Source: Pseudomonadota bacterium
GTDB taxonomy: Bacteria; Pseudomonadota; Gammaproteobacteria; Halothiobacillales; Halothiobacillaceae
Direction: 5' to 3'
DNA: 18,807 bases
Assembly (NCBI GenBank): GCA_021795795.1
Contig: JAJYPA010000111.1
Span: 1 to 18,807, forward strand
Shown here: positions 1 through 7,420 of the stretch, in pieces
How the letters are laid out: each line of letters begins with the position of its first letter
Position numbering within the stretch: position 1 is the stretch's first letter
The notes under the pieces: model-generated
Told to the model about the DNA's origin: nothing
What the model saw: only the letters and a program-made list of their open reading frames with translations
The model's database searches: none
Position numbers and translations under genes: made by a program

Positions 1-1
1 G

Positions 2-250
2 GGTCTGTTTTTTGGTCTGTTCGGCTTGGTGACCAAACTGGCATTGGCCATCGCGGTCGGCTTGGGTTACGGCTTGCTGAGTTTGGCAGGTTATCAATCG
101 GGCGATAGCCATACCGATGCACTTGCCTGGGTTTATGGCGGCTTGCCGGTGTTGTTCAAACTGGCCGCAGCACTGATTGTGTTTCGCTATCTTCACGACA
201 CGGAATCATTGGTTATTTCTTCCATTAAAATCAAAGAGGTTTCACCATGA
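2..250 (+). CDS. C-terminal end of a GPH/MFS-type sugar-cation symporter-like membrane protein (5' truncated by window)
   Basis: The frame is open from base 2 and ends at a TGA that overlaps the next start codon (ATGA at 247-250), so this is the 3' end of a longer gene whose start lies outside the window. The visible ~82 residues hold two hydrophobic helices, one rich in Gly/Leu/Ala near the window edge and one around the PVLFKLAAALIVFRY stretch, followed by a short polar tail. This pattern is typical of the last two membrane segments of GPH-family (melibiose-carrier-like) major facilitator proteins. The family call rests on this C-terminal style and on my recollection that such carriers can sit beside DUF3833 and chalcone-isomerase-like genes in gammaproteobacteria. 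The substrate cannot be judged. It probably forms one transcript with the next two genes. Confidence 0.6.
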   Translation, partial: GLFFGLFGLVTKLALAIAVGLGYGLLSLAGYQSGDSHTDALAWVYGGLPVLFKLAAALIVFRYLHDTESLVISSIKIKEVSP

Positions 251-783
251 AACGATTTGTTTTGCTCGTTCTTCTTGCGTTTTCCATGACGGGGTGTGCC
301 AGCTTGAATCTTGACCAATACACAAACACCGAACCCAAATTCGATCTCGAACAATATTTTGCGGGAGATACCTACGCCTGGGGGATCTTTCAATCACGCG
401 GCGGTGAAATCAAACGCCAGTTCAAAGTGCATATCGAAGGTAAAAAAGTCGGCGATGAATTTGTGTTGAGTGAACACTTTAAATACAGCGATGGTGAAAC
501 GGGCGAGCGGGTATGGCATATCACGCGCGATGGACATGATCGCTATATTGGCAAGGCGGGGGATATTGTCGGTGTGGCGCAGGGGCACGAGGTGGGCCAA
601 GCGCTCAACTGGCACTACACACTCAAACTGCCCTACAACGGCAGCACGATTGATGTGAAATTCAACGACTGGATGATTCGCGTTTCCAAAAACGTGATGA
701 TCAATCGCGCCTACGTGAGCAAATTTGGTATTCGCGTCGGTGAAGTAACCCTGTTTTTCACCAAAACAGACCCGGATAAATGA
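247..783 (+). CDS. DUF3833 family lipoprotein
   Basis: A 178-residue protein with a classic lipoprotein signal: Lys-Arg, a hydrophobic core (FVLLVLLAFSM) and the lipobox MTGC, with the lipidated Cys at residue 17. Ala follows the Cys, which favours outer-membrane sorting. The body, with YFAGDTYAWGIFQSRGG, a GxxVGDEFVLSEHFKYSDG stretch and a C-terminal VGEVTLFFTK, matches my memory of the DUF3833 family, which is found in proteobacterial clusters with chalcone-isomerase-like, Cfa-like and MFS genes. The biochemical role is unknown. The start overlaps the upstream stop by four bases (ATGA) and the next gene begins one base after its stop, so the three genes are very likely translationally coupled. 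Full length, with no frameshift seen. Confidence 0.85.
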   Translation: MKRFVLLVLLAFSMTGCASLNLDQYTNTEPKFDLEQYFAGDTYAWGIFQSRGGEIKRQFKVHIEGKKVGDEFVLSEHFKYSDGETGERVWHITRDGHDRYIGKAGDIVGVAQGHEVGQALNWHYTLKLPYNGSTIDVKFNDWMIRVSKNVMINRAYVSKFGIRVGEVTLFFTKTDPDK

Positions 784-784
784 C

Positions 785-1381
785 ATGAGCAGTCACTCAA
801 TAGCTATACAACGGCGCACGCGCCTGCTCGTATCCGCACTGCTCCTGTTTTCGCTGGGAGCGGGCACACAAGCGCAGGCGAGCAATGAAGCCATGCCCAT
901 GCAAATGCAACTGGGGCAAATGGATCTGACGTTGCTGGGGAAAGGCACGGCAACGTACCTCTGGTTTGATGTCTACGATGCCGCGCTCTATGCCCCTGAA
1001 AACATAAAGCCCGCGCAAATCCTTTCACAGGAAACGCCGAGAGCGCTGGTACTCCGGTATCACCATGCTGTTACCGTGAAAGATATCGAAAAAGCGAGTT
1101 GGCAAACCCTGGATAAGCAACTCACCCCCAGCGAACGGCAGTCGATAAAACTCCAAATCGATGCATTGCAATCCAGCATGAAAAACGTATCGCCCGGTGA
1201 TCAATACACATTGACGTGGCAACCGGGAAATGCACGAAAAAAGCCTGAACTGACACTCAAGCTCAATGACAAGATCGTATTTAAAAGCGATAACGCACGC
1301 CTAGCTGCGACCTATTTCGGGATTTGGCTCGGCAAGCCGCCGCTATCCCAATCCCTCAAACGTTCGCTATTGGGTGGTTGA
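785..1381 (+). CDS. Exported chalcone-isomerase-like protein
   Basis: A 198-residue protein with a Sec signal peptide: a basic N-terminus (QRRTRLLVSALLLFSL) and a probable cleavage after QAQA near residue 32. The mature part has the GKGTATYLWFDVYDAALYAP segment followed by an LRYHHAVTVKDIEKA segment, and ends with an Asn/Asp-rich strand and TYFGIWLGKPPLSQSLKRSLLG. These are hallmarks of the bacterial chalcone-isomerase-like fold (Chalcone_3 type). Bacterial members are periplasmic and are not thought to make flavonoids; fatty-acid or lipid binding has been suggested for related folds, but no activity can be assigned here. The ATG follows the previous stop by one base. Its TGA directly abuts the stop codon of the convergent DUF2789 gene, and no terminator is visible between them. 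Confidence 0.8.
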   Translation: MSSHSIAIQRRTRLLVSALLLFSLGAGTQAQASNEAMPMQMQLGQMDLTLLGKGTATYLWFDVYDAALYAPENIKPAQILSQETPRALVLRYHHAVTVKDIEKASWQTLDKQLTPSERQSIKLQIDALQSSMKNVSPGDQYTLTWQPGNARKKPELTLKLNDKIVFKSDNARLAATYFGIWLGKPPLSQSLKRSLLGG

Positions 1382-1621
1382 TTATCCGGCGTTGCGCAAG
1401 CGGGCATCCAGATGATCGACCGCTTCTGCCCAGTCTGCGTCCATTTCCAATGACTCACGAATAAAACTGGCCTGCGCATCTGACCAGAAAGGCGCGTCCG
1501 CGAGCGCAATGTCCGAGGACAATGGCGCATGTTGCGTAATGAACGCATCAATTTCGTCCGCTGAACTGGGCAACCCCAATTGGGCGAATAAATCGGAGAG
1601 GGGATGAAATACCGTATCCAT
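1382..1621 (-). CDS. DUF2789 family small cytoplasmic protein
   Basis: A 79-residue acidic protein beginning MDTVFHPLSDLFAQLGLPSS, with the central APFWSDAQASFIRE motif and the tail DADWAEAVDHLDARLR, all characteristic of DUF2789, a small helical family of unknown function in Pseudomonas-like gammaproteobacteria. I chose the ATG at 1621 over the GTG two codons upstream because an AGGTG ribosome-binding sequence lies five bases before it and because family members begin with Met-Asp. It lies 36 bases downstream of the sohB stop on the same strand, so it may be cotranscribed with that protease. Its stop codon abuts the stop of the convergent chalcone-isomerase-like gene. Confidence 0.85.
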   Translation of the reverse strand: MDTVFHPLSDLFAQLGLPSSADEIDAFITQHAPLSSDIALADAPFWSDAQASFIRESLEMDADWAEAVDHLDARLRNAG

Positions 1622-1657
1622 AATCACACCTGCTTTGAGGGAAGTTGCGGTTTGATT

Positions 1658-2701
1658 CTATAACTGTTCGTGCGGATCGGTCGATTTTTGGCGCAATTGA
1701 TCCCAGAACCGATGCAACACCCGATGCGCGCTCTGCTCCGCTGAGCCTTGCAGTTTCTTGAGCAAATTGTTGGCAGGCATTTTACGCACCTCGATGACCG
1801 CGCGTTCGGCAAACTGGCGTTCAATCCACTCATCGCTGGTGGTCAATTCATCAACCAAACCAAGCGCCATGGCCTGGGTGCCAAACCAATATTCACCGGT
1901 TGCCACGTTGGATAAATCAAGCGAAGGGCGGTGCTCGAGCAGAAAAGATTTGAACAATTCATGGGTTTCGTTGATCTGCGACTGGAATTTCTCTCGACCT
2001 TCCTGAGTGTTTTCGCCCAAAACCGTCAAGGTTCGCTTGTACTGCCCCGCTGTGAGCAATTCGATATCGACATCGTGGTTTTTGAGCAAACGGTGAATAT
2101 TGGGTATCTGCGCCACCACGCCGATGGATCCGACAATCGCAAATGGCGCGGCGACGATTCTATGCGCCACCGCCGCCATCATGTAGCCACCACTGGCTGC
2201 GACTTTATCAACAGCCACGGTTAAATGCAGCCCCGCGGCGCGAAGACGCGCAAGCTGCGCAGCAGCTAGACCGTACGCCGTAACCAGACCACCGCCGCTT
2301 TCAAGACAGACCAGAACTTCATCCATTTCAGGCCGTGCGACGGAGAGAATCGAAGACACCTCCTCACGCAAAGCGCCGACCTGGCTCGCGCGCAAGTCAC
2401 CGGAGAATCTCAATACGAACGTGCGCAACTCGTGCTCTGATCCCTCTTTCTTTAGCTGCTTCCTTTCTTTTTCTCTTTTCTTTTGTTCAGACTTGAATTG
2501 CTTGGCAGACAGGATGTGCTGCTCCAGTTGCTGGCGATTCGACTCGAAGCGCTCCCGGAGATCCGTGACTTTCAGCACGCCCTGACCTCCTTGTTTCTGG
2601 CGCTGCCGAAGCGCCGCAAAACCTGCCAGCAGAAACAGTGCAGCGAAAACGAAGGTCAGCGTTTTTGCCAGAAATAGCCCGTAGTCACTCAGAAATTCCA
2701 T
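1658..2701 (-). CDS. sohB: SohB inner-membrane serine peptidase (S49 family)
   Basis: A 347-residue protein whose N-terminus MEFLSDYGLFLAKT closely resembles E. coli SohB. I therefore start at the ATG at 2701, which has a GGGAGAGGG ribosome-binding sequence, rather than at an in-frame codon 45 bases upstream. Residues ~9-31 form one membrane anchor. Residues ~65-90 are very Lys/Glu rich (probable coiled coil). The S49 domain follows from ~91. The nucleophile Ser170 sits in AASGGYMMA and the general base Lys222 in AGQYKRT; this Ser-to-Lys spacing of about 52 matches SohB/SppA-type Ser-Lys dyad peptidases. SohB degrades membrane or periplasmic peptides, possibly signal-peptide remnants. It is downstream of bcsC on the same strand but has its own candidate -10 box, so it is probably not functionally part of the cellulose operon. 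Confidence 0.93.
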   Translation of the reverse strand: MEFLSDYGLFLAKTLTFVFAALFLLAGFAALRQRQKQGGQGVLKVTDLRERFESNRQQLEQHILSAKQFKSEQKKREKERKQLKKEGSEHELRTFVLRFSGDLRASQVGALREEVSSILSVARPEMDEVLVCLESGGGLVTAYGLAAAQLARLRAAGLHLTVAVDKVAASGGYMMAAVAHRIVAAPFAIVGSIGVVAQIPNIHRLLKNHDVDIELLTAGQYKRTLTVLGENTQEGREKFQSQINETHELFKSFLLEHRPSLDLSNVATGEYWFGTQAMALGLVDELTTSDEWIERQFAERAVIEVRKMPANNLLKKLQGSAEQSAHRVLHRFWDQLRQKSTDPHEQL

Positions 2702-2781
2702 ACCCTCTCCCGGTTCATGTTCGGCCAGACGAGATCGAGGGGACACGTCGGAAGACCGACACCTCTGCCTCGAGAGGGTAA

Positions 2782-2787
2782 ATTATA
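2782..2787 (-). promoter_or_regulatory. Candidate -10 box (TATAAT) for sohB
   Basis: A perfect TATAAT on the minus strand lies between the bcsC stop and the sohB start, about 80 bases upstream of the ATG. No good -35 hexamer lies at 17 bases, so this is a candidate only. The predicted leader contains two short hairpin-forming repeats (CCTCT/AGAGG and GTCGG/CCGAC). No intrinsic terminator was found after bcsC, so read-through from the bcs operon is also possible. Confidence 0.4.
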
Positions 2788-2816
2788 GATGGTTTACAGG
2801 CGGCTGAGCCTTTGAA

Positions 2817-5800
2817 TCAACGCCCGACATCACCCGGGCTAGCACCATCGTAGTCGACGCCCATCAGCCAGTCGTGACGGTACAGATCTTTTTCCTGTTG
2901 AATGACCTGCGGCGAGAACCAATACCGCAGTTGCAGTCCGGTAGTCAGGTTGCTGTAGTCCTGACTGTTATCCGTACCCATGAAACCGCTCAGGGTCAGA
3001 TTGCGGGTAATGGCATAGCCAAGATTGAGCTTAAGTCCATAACCGACACCATTGACGGTTTCGGATGGATAGTACGCATCCCCCGACAACGCCTGCAGGG
3101 TGCTGTCGGTCGGGAAATAGGGGCTACTCGACCGGCGGAAGGTTTGCCAACCAAGGAATCCTTCGACGTTGTATCCGAAGCGTTTGCCGGCCATGCCGGA
3201 CCACTGCGCGGTCGCCGCAGGTCGGAAATAATAGCCGGGGCTGAAATACCCACCCTGGCCCACGGTAAAGTGGCTGGAATCATGCGCGTAGAACATGGAC
3301 AGCATATCGATTCCCAAACGGATATGGTTGTCCTTTCGTTCGAGCACAGGCCAGGCAGCGCCCACATTGGCCTCGACCTCGGTATTGCTCTTGAGGTTGG
3401 TGCCATTGATATAGGCCAGTTTGAGCCCGCCGAACAACGCGGTGTTATCGTCATCCACACCAAAGTTCATACCGAGCCCATTGCGGAAGGCTCCGCCCCA
3501 TGTGATGCCCGTTTGTGGATCTTTCGCGCCGGCAAACGAGAGCACACTGTCGGTCACACTCTGACGATACAGGCTGAATCCGACAGGACTGCCCTCGGGA
3601 TGCAGATTGATTTGACCGATCAGGCTACTCAAGGTGAAGCCCTGAGGTGAAGTACCCAGCATGAAGCCATAGTCGACACTATCCACACCCACGGTCAAAC
3701 CCAACCCGGATTCCGCGCTGGATGCGCCAACGGCACCACCATAAACCGGTCCGGTACCAAAGAGTTTGGCGGACTTGGCATCACTTGAGCCGGAGTCGAC
3801 TCTGATGGGGGTCAAACGGGCGGTCAGACGCGTGTTGTACCCCAAGGCAACACTCCCCTCGATTTGTCCGCCGACCAGAGACATCTGATCCAATCCGGGA
3901 GCACCACTTCGGGAACGACCAAAAAGGGCCCCGCTGACTTCAGTACTGGTGTGTGCATCGATCTGGTCGATCTGCTCCTGAAGACGGGCGCGTGTGGGTT
4001 CGACTTCGGCCAGCACCACGCCCGTCTGTTCTGGCGAGCGCGCTGTTTCATCTGTACTGTTGTCTTTCTGGGCGGCGTGGGCGGCGAAAGGATAAGCCAT
4101 GCGGCCATCATCCCCGGTATCGGGTTTGGATTCGCCTTGCTCACTTCTGGCCACTAAAGAGGCAAATGGATAGCGGGATCGTTCTGATGTGCCGCCCTCT
4201 TTCGACTGCCTGAAGTAACGCTTCGGCGCTTGGGGTAAGCTGGCCAGCGCGCTGCGTAACGCCCTTTTGGCCGAACGGGCATCACCCTTTTGCAGATCGA
4301 GCTTTGCCTGCATCTCCTTGAGCGGCACATTGTCCGGGTATTGGGACAAACCAGCATCCAGCCAGGATCTGGCCTGGTCATTATCTTGATTGGCCATGGC
4401 CGAACCAATAGCTGCAAGCATATCGCCGGCGGTTTCACCCGGTCCTATCTGCTTGTAGATGGACTCAGCCTCATCAAATTTTTTCTGTTGAACCAGCAGA
4501 TTGGCCTGAATTCGCGCGACGGCCGGATCACCGGGGAACTGTACATCCAACGCATACAGGATAGAGTCGGCTGCCTCACCATCTCCCTGCTTGAGCGCGG
4601 ACTGAGCCTCGCGTTGTGCCCCGGCAAGATAGAGGTTATGCACTTCGTTTCTTTGCTTTTCATTCAGAGAGGCCTGACGATCCAGAAGATCGGCAAGCAA
4701 CGCATACAGCGCATGATCGTCGTTTGCTTTGTATAGCAACCAGCCTTTTTGAATCTGAAGATCAACCCGCTCGGCAGGCGTCGCCCTGGCTTCTGCCCGC
4801 TGCAGAAGCGTCATGGCTTTTTCGGATTGTCCCTTATCCATCAGGACACCAGCCATGACACTTGCGTAGGCCGCAGAACGCTCAAGCTTGATCGAAACAC
4901 TGGCAGGTATCTTGGCCGCGGCATCAAGAACCGCCTGTGGACGATTGGCTTCATTCAAAGTTTGAATATACCCGAGCCAGGCGGCTTCACTGTTCGGATT
5001 CTTCCTGGTGAGTTCGGCATAGAGATCGGTCGCTTTGCTGGTTTTGCCCGATTTGAGATACGCATTGGCCAAAGCCTGAGTCACCAGGGCATCGTCGGGC
5101 AGGATACTCAAGGCCTGACGGTAGGCTCCGATGGCGGCATTAAGTTGATTTTCCTGCATTTTTTGGTTGCCTGATTCCATCCAGGACCAAAAATAGGCTT
5201 GTTTAAGGGATTGATCGAGTCGGCGTCGCTCGTCTGCCGATTTCGAAAAACCTCGTGCTTGAGTGTAGTAACGTGCCGCATCGTCGAATTGCTTCTCTTT
5301 GAATGCCACATCGCCCAGTCCTTCAAGGGCTTTAACATTATCTGGCTCCTTTTCGAGGATCGCGGCGAAACGATCCCGAGCGGCATCCAGCTGACCTTGG
5401 TTCATGGTGCGATAGGCTGTACCCAGCGCCTGTCCACGTGCGCGCTGAGCTGCTTGTACCGCCGATTGGTTCTGCAGGCGGCGCAAAACCGCACTGAGTT
5501 TCGGATCCCGGTAAGTATTCAGATAACCCTGCAGATAAGGGATGGCAGCAGGATCATCACCCATCCAGACCAGAGCCTGATGCCAGTCGCTCCGAGCTGC
5601 CTGCGCGGTTGAACCGGTACCTTTGGCCAAACGGGACAGCAATTCGATCCCGCGGGTACGGGTGGATGGTTCGTAGGTCAGAGTTTGGCCCAGTACCCTT
5701 TGATAGGCGGGCTCATCAGGATGTGCTTGCGCAAGTGCGGTCAACTCATTGACCGCTCTTTTCTGTCCGCCGGGCACTTGAGTCATGATCTGAAAATAGG

Positions 5801-6257
5801 TTTCAGCCCACTTAGGCGGCGGATTACCATTAAAAAGCGTATCGTAAGTCGCGAGCGCCTGCTCATAGTTCTTGTCCGCCGCCAATTTTGCGGCTTCGGC
5901 GAGTCTGGGTCCAGAATTCGGCCCCATGGCCAGCAGATCCTCCACATCCCTAATAGCCGAATTGTCGGGTGCCACCTGTTTCAGACGAGCCAGCAACTGC
6001 AATGCGTCCTGGCGATTACCCTGAGTAGCAGCGTCACGAGCCAATCCCGCCAATGCCTGAGGCTGATTCGGATTTGAATTGAGCACTTGTCGCCAGCTTT
6101 GAATCGCCAGATCCATCCGACCATGCTCTTTCCAGTAATCTGCGCGCTGAAGCAAGAGTGTCATAGCCGAGTCCTGCTCGACGGCGTAACCCGCAACGGG
6201 GGTTACCAGGCCCAGGGCACCTGCCAATAACAACGGTGTCCAAATTTGCCTTTTCAT
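2817..6257 (-). CDS. bcsC: BcsC cellulose export protein: periplasmic TPR scaffold plus outer-membrane barrel
   Basis: A 1146-residue protein, close to the usual length of BcsC. A signal peptide (MKRQIWTPLLLAGALGL) ends with probable cleavage after GYA25. Residues ~30-670 are a long array of tetratricopeptide repeats (recurring A..G...P.N..A and A...Y...L patterns). A Ser/Glu/Asp-rich linker (~690-765) containing two RYPFA/AYPFA-type motifs leads into the C-terminal domain (~765-1146). That domain is rich in alternating Gly/aromatic strands (GGYFSPGYYFRP, LQLRYWFSPQ) and corresponds to the BcsC outer-membrane barrel that lets the glucan chain out. The TPR part is thought to bind periplasmic Bcs partners and peptidoglycan. 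Its start overlaps the bcsZ stop (ATGA), showing translational coupling. It is the last gene of the bcs operon. Confidence 0.95.
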   Translation of the reverse strand: MKRQIWTPLLLAGALGLVTPVAGYAVEQDSAMTLLLQRADYWKEHGRMDLAIQSWRQVLNSNPNQPQALAGLARDAATQGNRQDALQLLARLKQVAPDNSAIRDVEDLLAMGPNSGPRLAEAAKLAADKNYEQALATYDTLFNGNPPPKWAETYFQIMTQVPGGQKRAVNELTALAQAHPDEPAYQRVLGQTLTYEPSTRTRGIELLSRLAKGTGSTAQAARSDWHQALVWMGDDPAAIPYLQGYLNTYRDPKLSAVLRRLQNQSAVQAAQRARGQALGTAYRTMNQGQLDAARDRFAAILEKEPDNVKALEGLGDVAFKEKQFDDAARYYTQARGFSKSADERRRLDQSLKQAYFWSWMESGNQKMQENQLNAAIGAYRQALSILPDDALVTQALANAYLKSGKTSKATDLYAELTRKNPNSEAAWLGYIQTLNEANRPQAVLDAAAKIPASVSIKLERSAAYASVMAGVLMDKGQSEKAMTLLQRAEARATPAERVDLQIQKGWLLYKANDDHALYALLADLLDRQASLNEKQRNEVHNLYLAGAQREAQSALKQGDGEAADSILYALDVQFPGDPAVARIQANLLVQQKKFDEAESIYKQIGPGETAGDMLAAIGSAMANQDNDQARSWLDAGLSQYPDNVPLKEMQAKLDLQKGDARSAKRALRSALASLPQAPKRYFRQSKEGGTSERSRYPFASLVARSEQGESKPDTGDDGRMAYPFAAHAAQKDNSTDETARSPEQTGVVLAEVEPTRARLQEQIDQIDAHTSTEVSGALFGRSRSGAPGLDQMSLVGGQIEGSVALGYNTRLTARLTPIRVDSGSSDAKSAKLFGTGPVYGGAVGASSAESGLGLTVGVDSVDYGFMLGTSPQGFTLSSLIGQINLHPEGSPVGFSLYRQSVTDSVLSFAGAKDPQTGITWGGAFRNGLGMNFGVDDDNTALFGGLKLAYINGTNLKSNTEVEANVGAAWPVLERKDNHIRLGIDMLSMFYAHDSSHFTVGQGGYFSPGYYFRPAATAQWSGMAGKRFGYNVEGFLGWQTFRRSSSPYFPTDSTLQALSGDAYYPSETVNGVGYGLKLNLGYAITRNLTLSGFMGTDNSQDYSNLTTGLQLRYWFSPQVIQQEKDLYRHDWLMGVDYDGASPGDVGR

Positions 6258-7417
6258 TGCCAGCGTACCTCTAATGTTCCATTTTTCTTGAATCGGTAAT
6301 ATTTACCCAGAAAACCCAACGCAAAAAGCCCGAGGTTCTGGTCATAATACGCGGGATGAGTGCCGATGAGACCGGACGCTTGCGGTGTGTCCAAGACTCT
6401 TTTCAACTGCTGTTCGTAGGCATGTTGCTTGTTTTGGGCCAGAAGAAAAGGTAACACGGCGGCAGAGAAACCCACCGGACCGGTATTTTTGGTCGTACCG
6501 TCCAAGACATCGACAATCTCGGGGGGCAGAGCATGTGTCCCGAGAAAATTGGTCATGCCCCACAGTGCGTCCATGATTGGCTTGAATTCAGGAGATTCAG
6601 GCGATGTCATCCCGACCCACAGGTAGGTGCGAATCGCATCATAACTGCTGGTCAGTTCGCGATTGGGTGCCGGCAGAGTGACCGGCTTGTCCGGACAGAT
6701 AGATACCCAATCTGCCGGGAATCCCCGAGGAGCGGATTGCTCAATGAGGTTTGGCAACTGTGTAGTCATGGCCCGCCAGGGTGATCCGAACGTGAATGCC
6801 ATAAATTGCACAACCGGCAACGGCAGATAGCTCGGGTTGAACGTGACACAACCCTGAGCATCGGGACCAAACCCCTTCAATCCCGGCAGCAGCAGCGGGC
6901 CATGGCCACTGATGAACACCACTTCCCGCTGCGTGATCAGCCCTGCCAACCCCTCGCCCTTTTGCGTGTATTCGGGCTGCCGCCACAAGCGCCCAGCCTG
7001 AATCAGGGTGTAAGCCATCCAGAGATCGGCATCCGAAGCGGTGTTGTCATCAATCACACCCCATTGACCATCGGTTCGCTTACCCCACAACCAAGCGGGC
7101 AGGTGCGTTCCTAGGTCGCCTTGTGACAGATTCTGTTGCGTCCAATCGAGCAATTGGGCAAACAATTTGCGATCATCGGCCACCAGAGCAAAGAACAGCG
7201 CATAAGCCTGGGCTTCCGATGTGGTGCGCTGATCGGCAAACGAGGCATCCACCACCCGCCCTTGCGGGCTGATGAATGCGTGCTGATACCCCTGCCACAT
7301 GAGAGGGAACTGCGCTTTGATTCTGTTTTGCTGCGCATCCCCACAACCCACCAGAAAACCGGTGAACAGAACAATCAGTAGCGGCAAGAACCTCATGTGC
7401 ATGGGCAAGATACGCAT
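6254..7417 (-). CDS. bcsZ: BcsZ endo-1,4-beta-glucanase (GH8), probable lipoprotein
   Basis: A 387-residue glycoside hydrolase family 8 enzyme. Glu68 in TTSEAQAYALFFAL (general acid) and Asp129 in NTASDADLWMAY align with E. coli BcsZ E55 and D116, with identical spacing of 61. Asp260 in SSYDAIRTYLW corresponds to D243. These motifs and PAWLWGK, FNPSYLP and GPVGFSAAVLPF identify BcsZ, the periplasmic cellulase of cellulose operons, which trims nascent glucan and is needed for normal export. Unlike E. coli BcsZ, the signal region ends in a lipobox (LVGC, Cys25) with Gly at +2, so it is probably lipid-anchored, likely in the outer membrane. The ATG at 7417 lies three bases after the bcsAB stop without a clear Shine-Dalgarno; ATGs at 7402 or 7396 are alternatives. 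Confidence 0.93.
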   Translation of the reverse strand: MRILPMHMRFLPLLIVLFTGFLVGCGDAQQNRIKAQFPLMWQGYQHAFISPQGRVVDASFADQRTTSEAQAYALFFALVADDRKLFAQLLDWTQQNLSQGDLGTHLPAWLWGKRTDGQWGVIDDNTASDADLWMAYTLIQAGRLWRQPEYTQKGEGLAGLITQREVVFISGHGPLLLPGLKGFGPDAQGCVTFNPSYLPLPVVQFMAFTFGSPWRAMTTQLPNLIEQSAPRGFPADWVSICPDKPVTLPAPNRELTSSYDAIRTYLWVGMTSPESPEFKPIMDALWGMTNFLGTHALPPEIVDVLDGTTKNTGPVGFSAAVLPFLLAQNKQHAYEQQLKRVLDTPQASGLIGTHPAYYDQNLGLFALGFLGKYYRFKKNGTLEVRWQ

Positions 7418-7420
7418 CAG

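Noticed and set aside
2874..3650. A 258-codon plus-strand frame opposite bcsC
   Set aside because: It mirrors the barrel-coding part of bcsC, has no start signal, and no recognisable domain.
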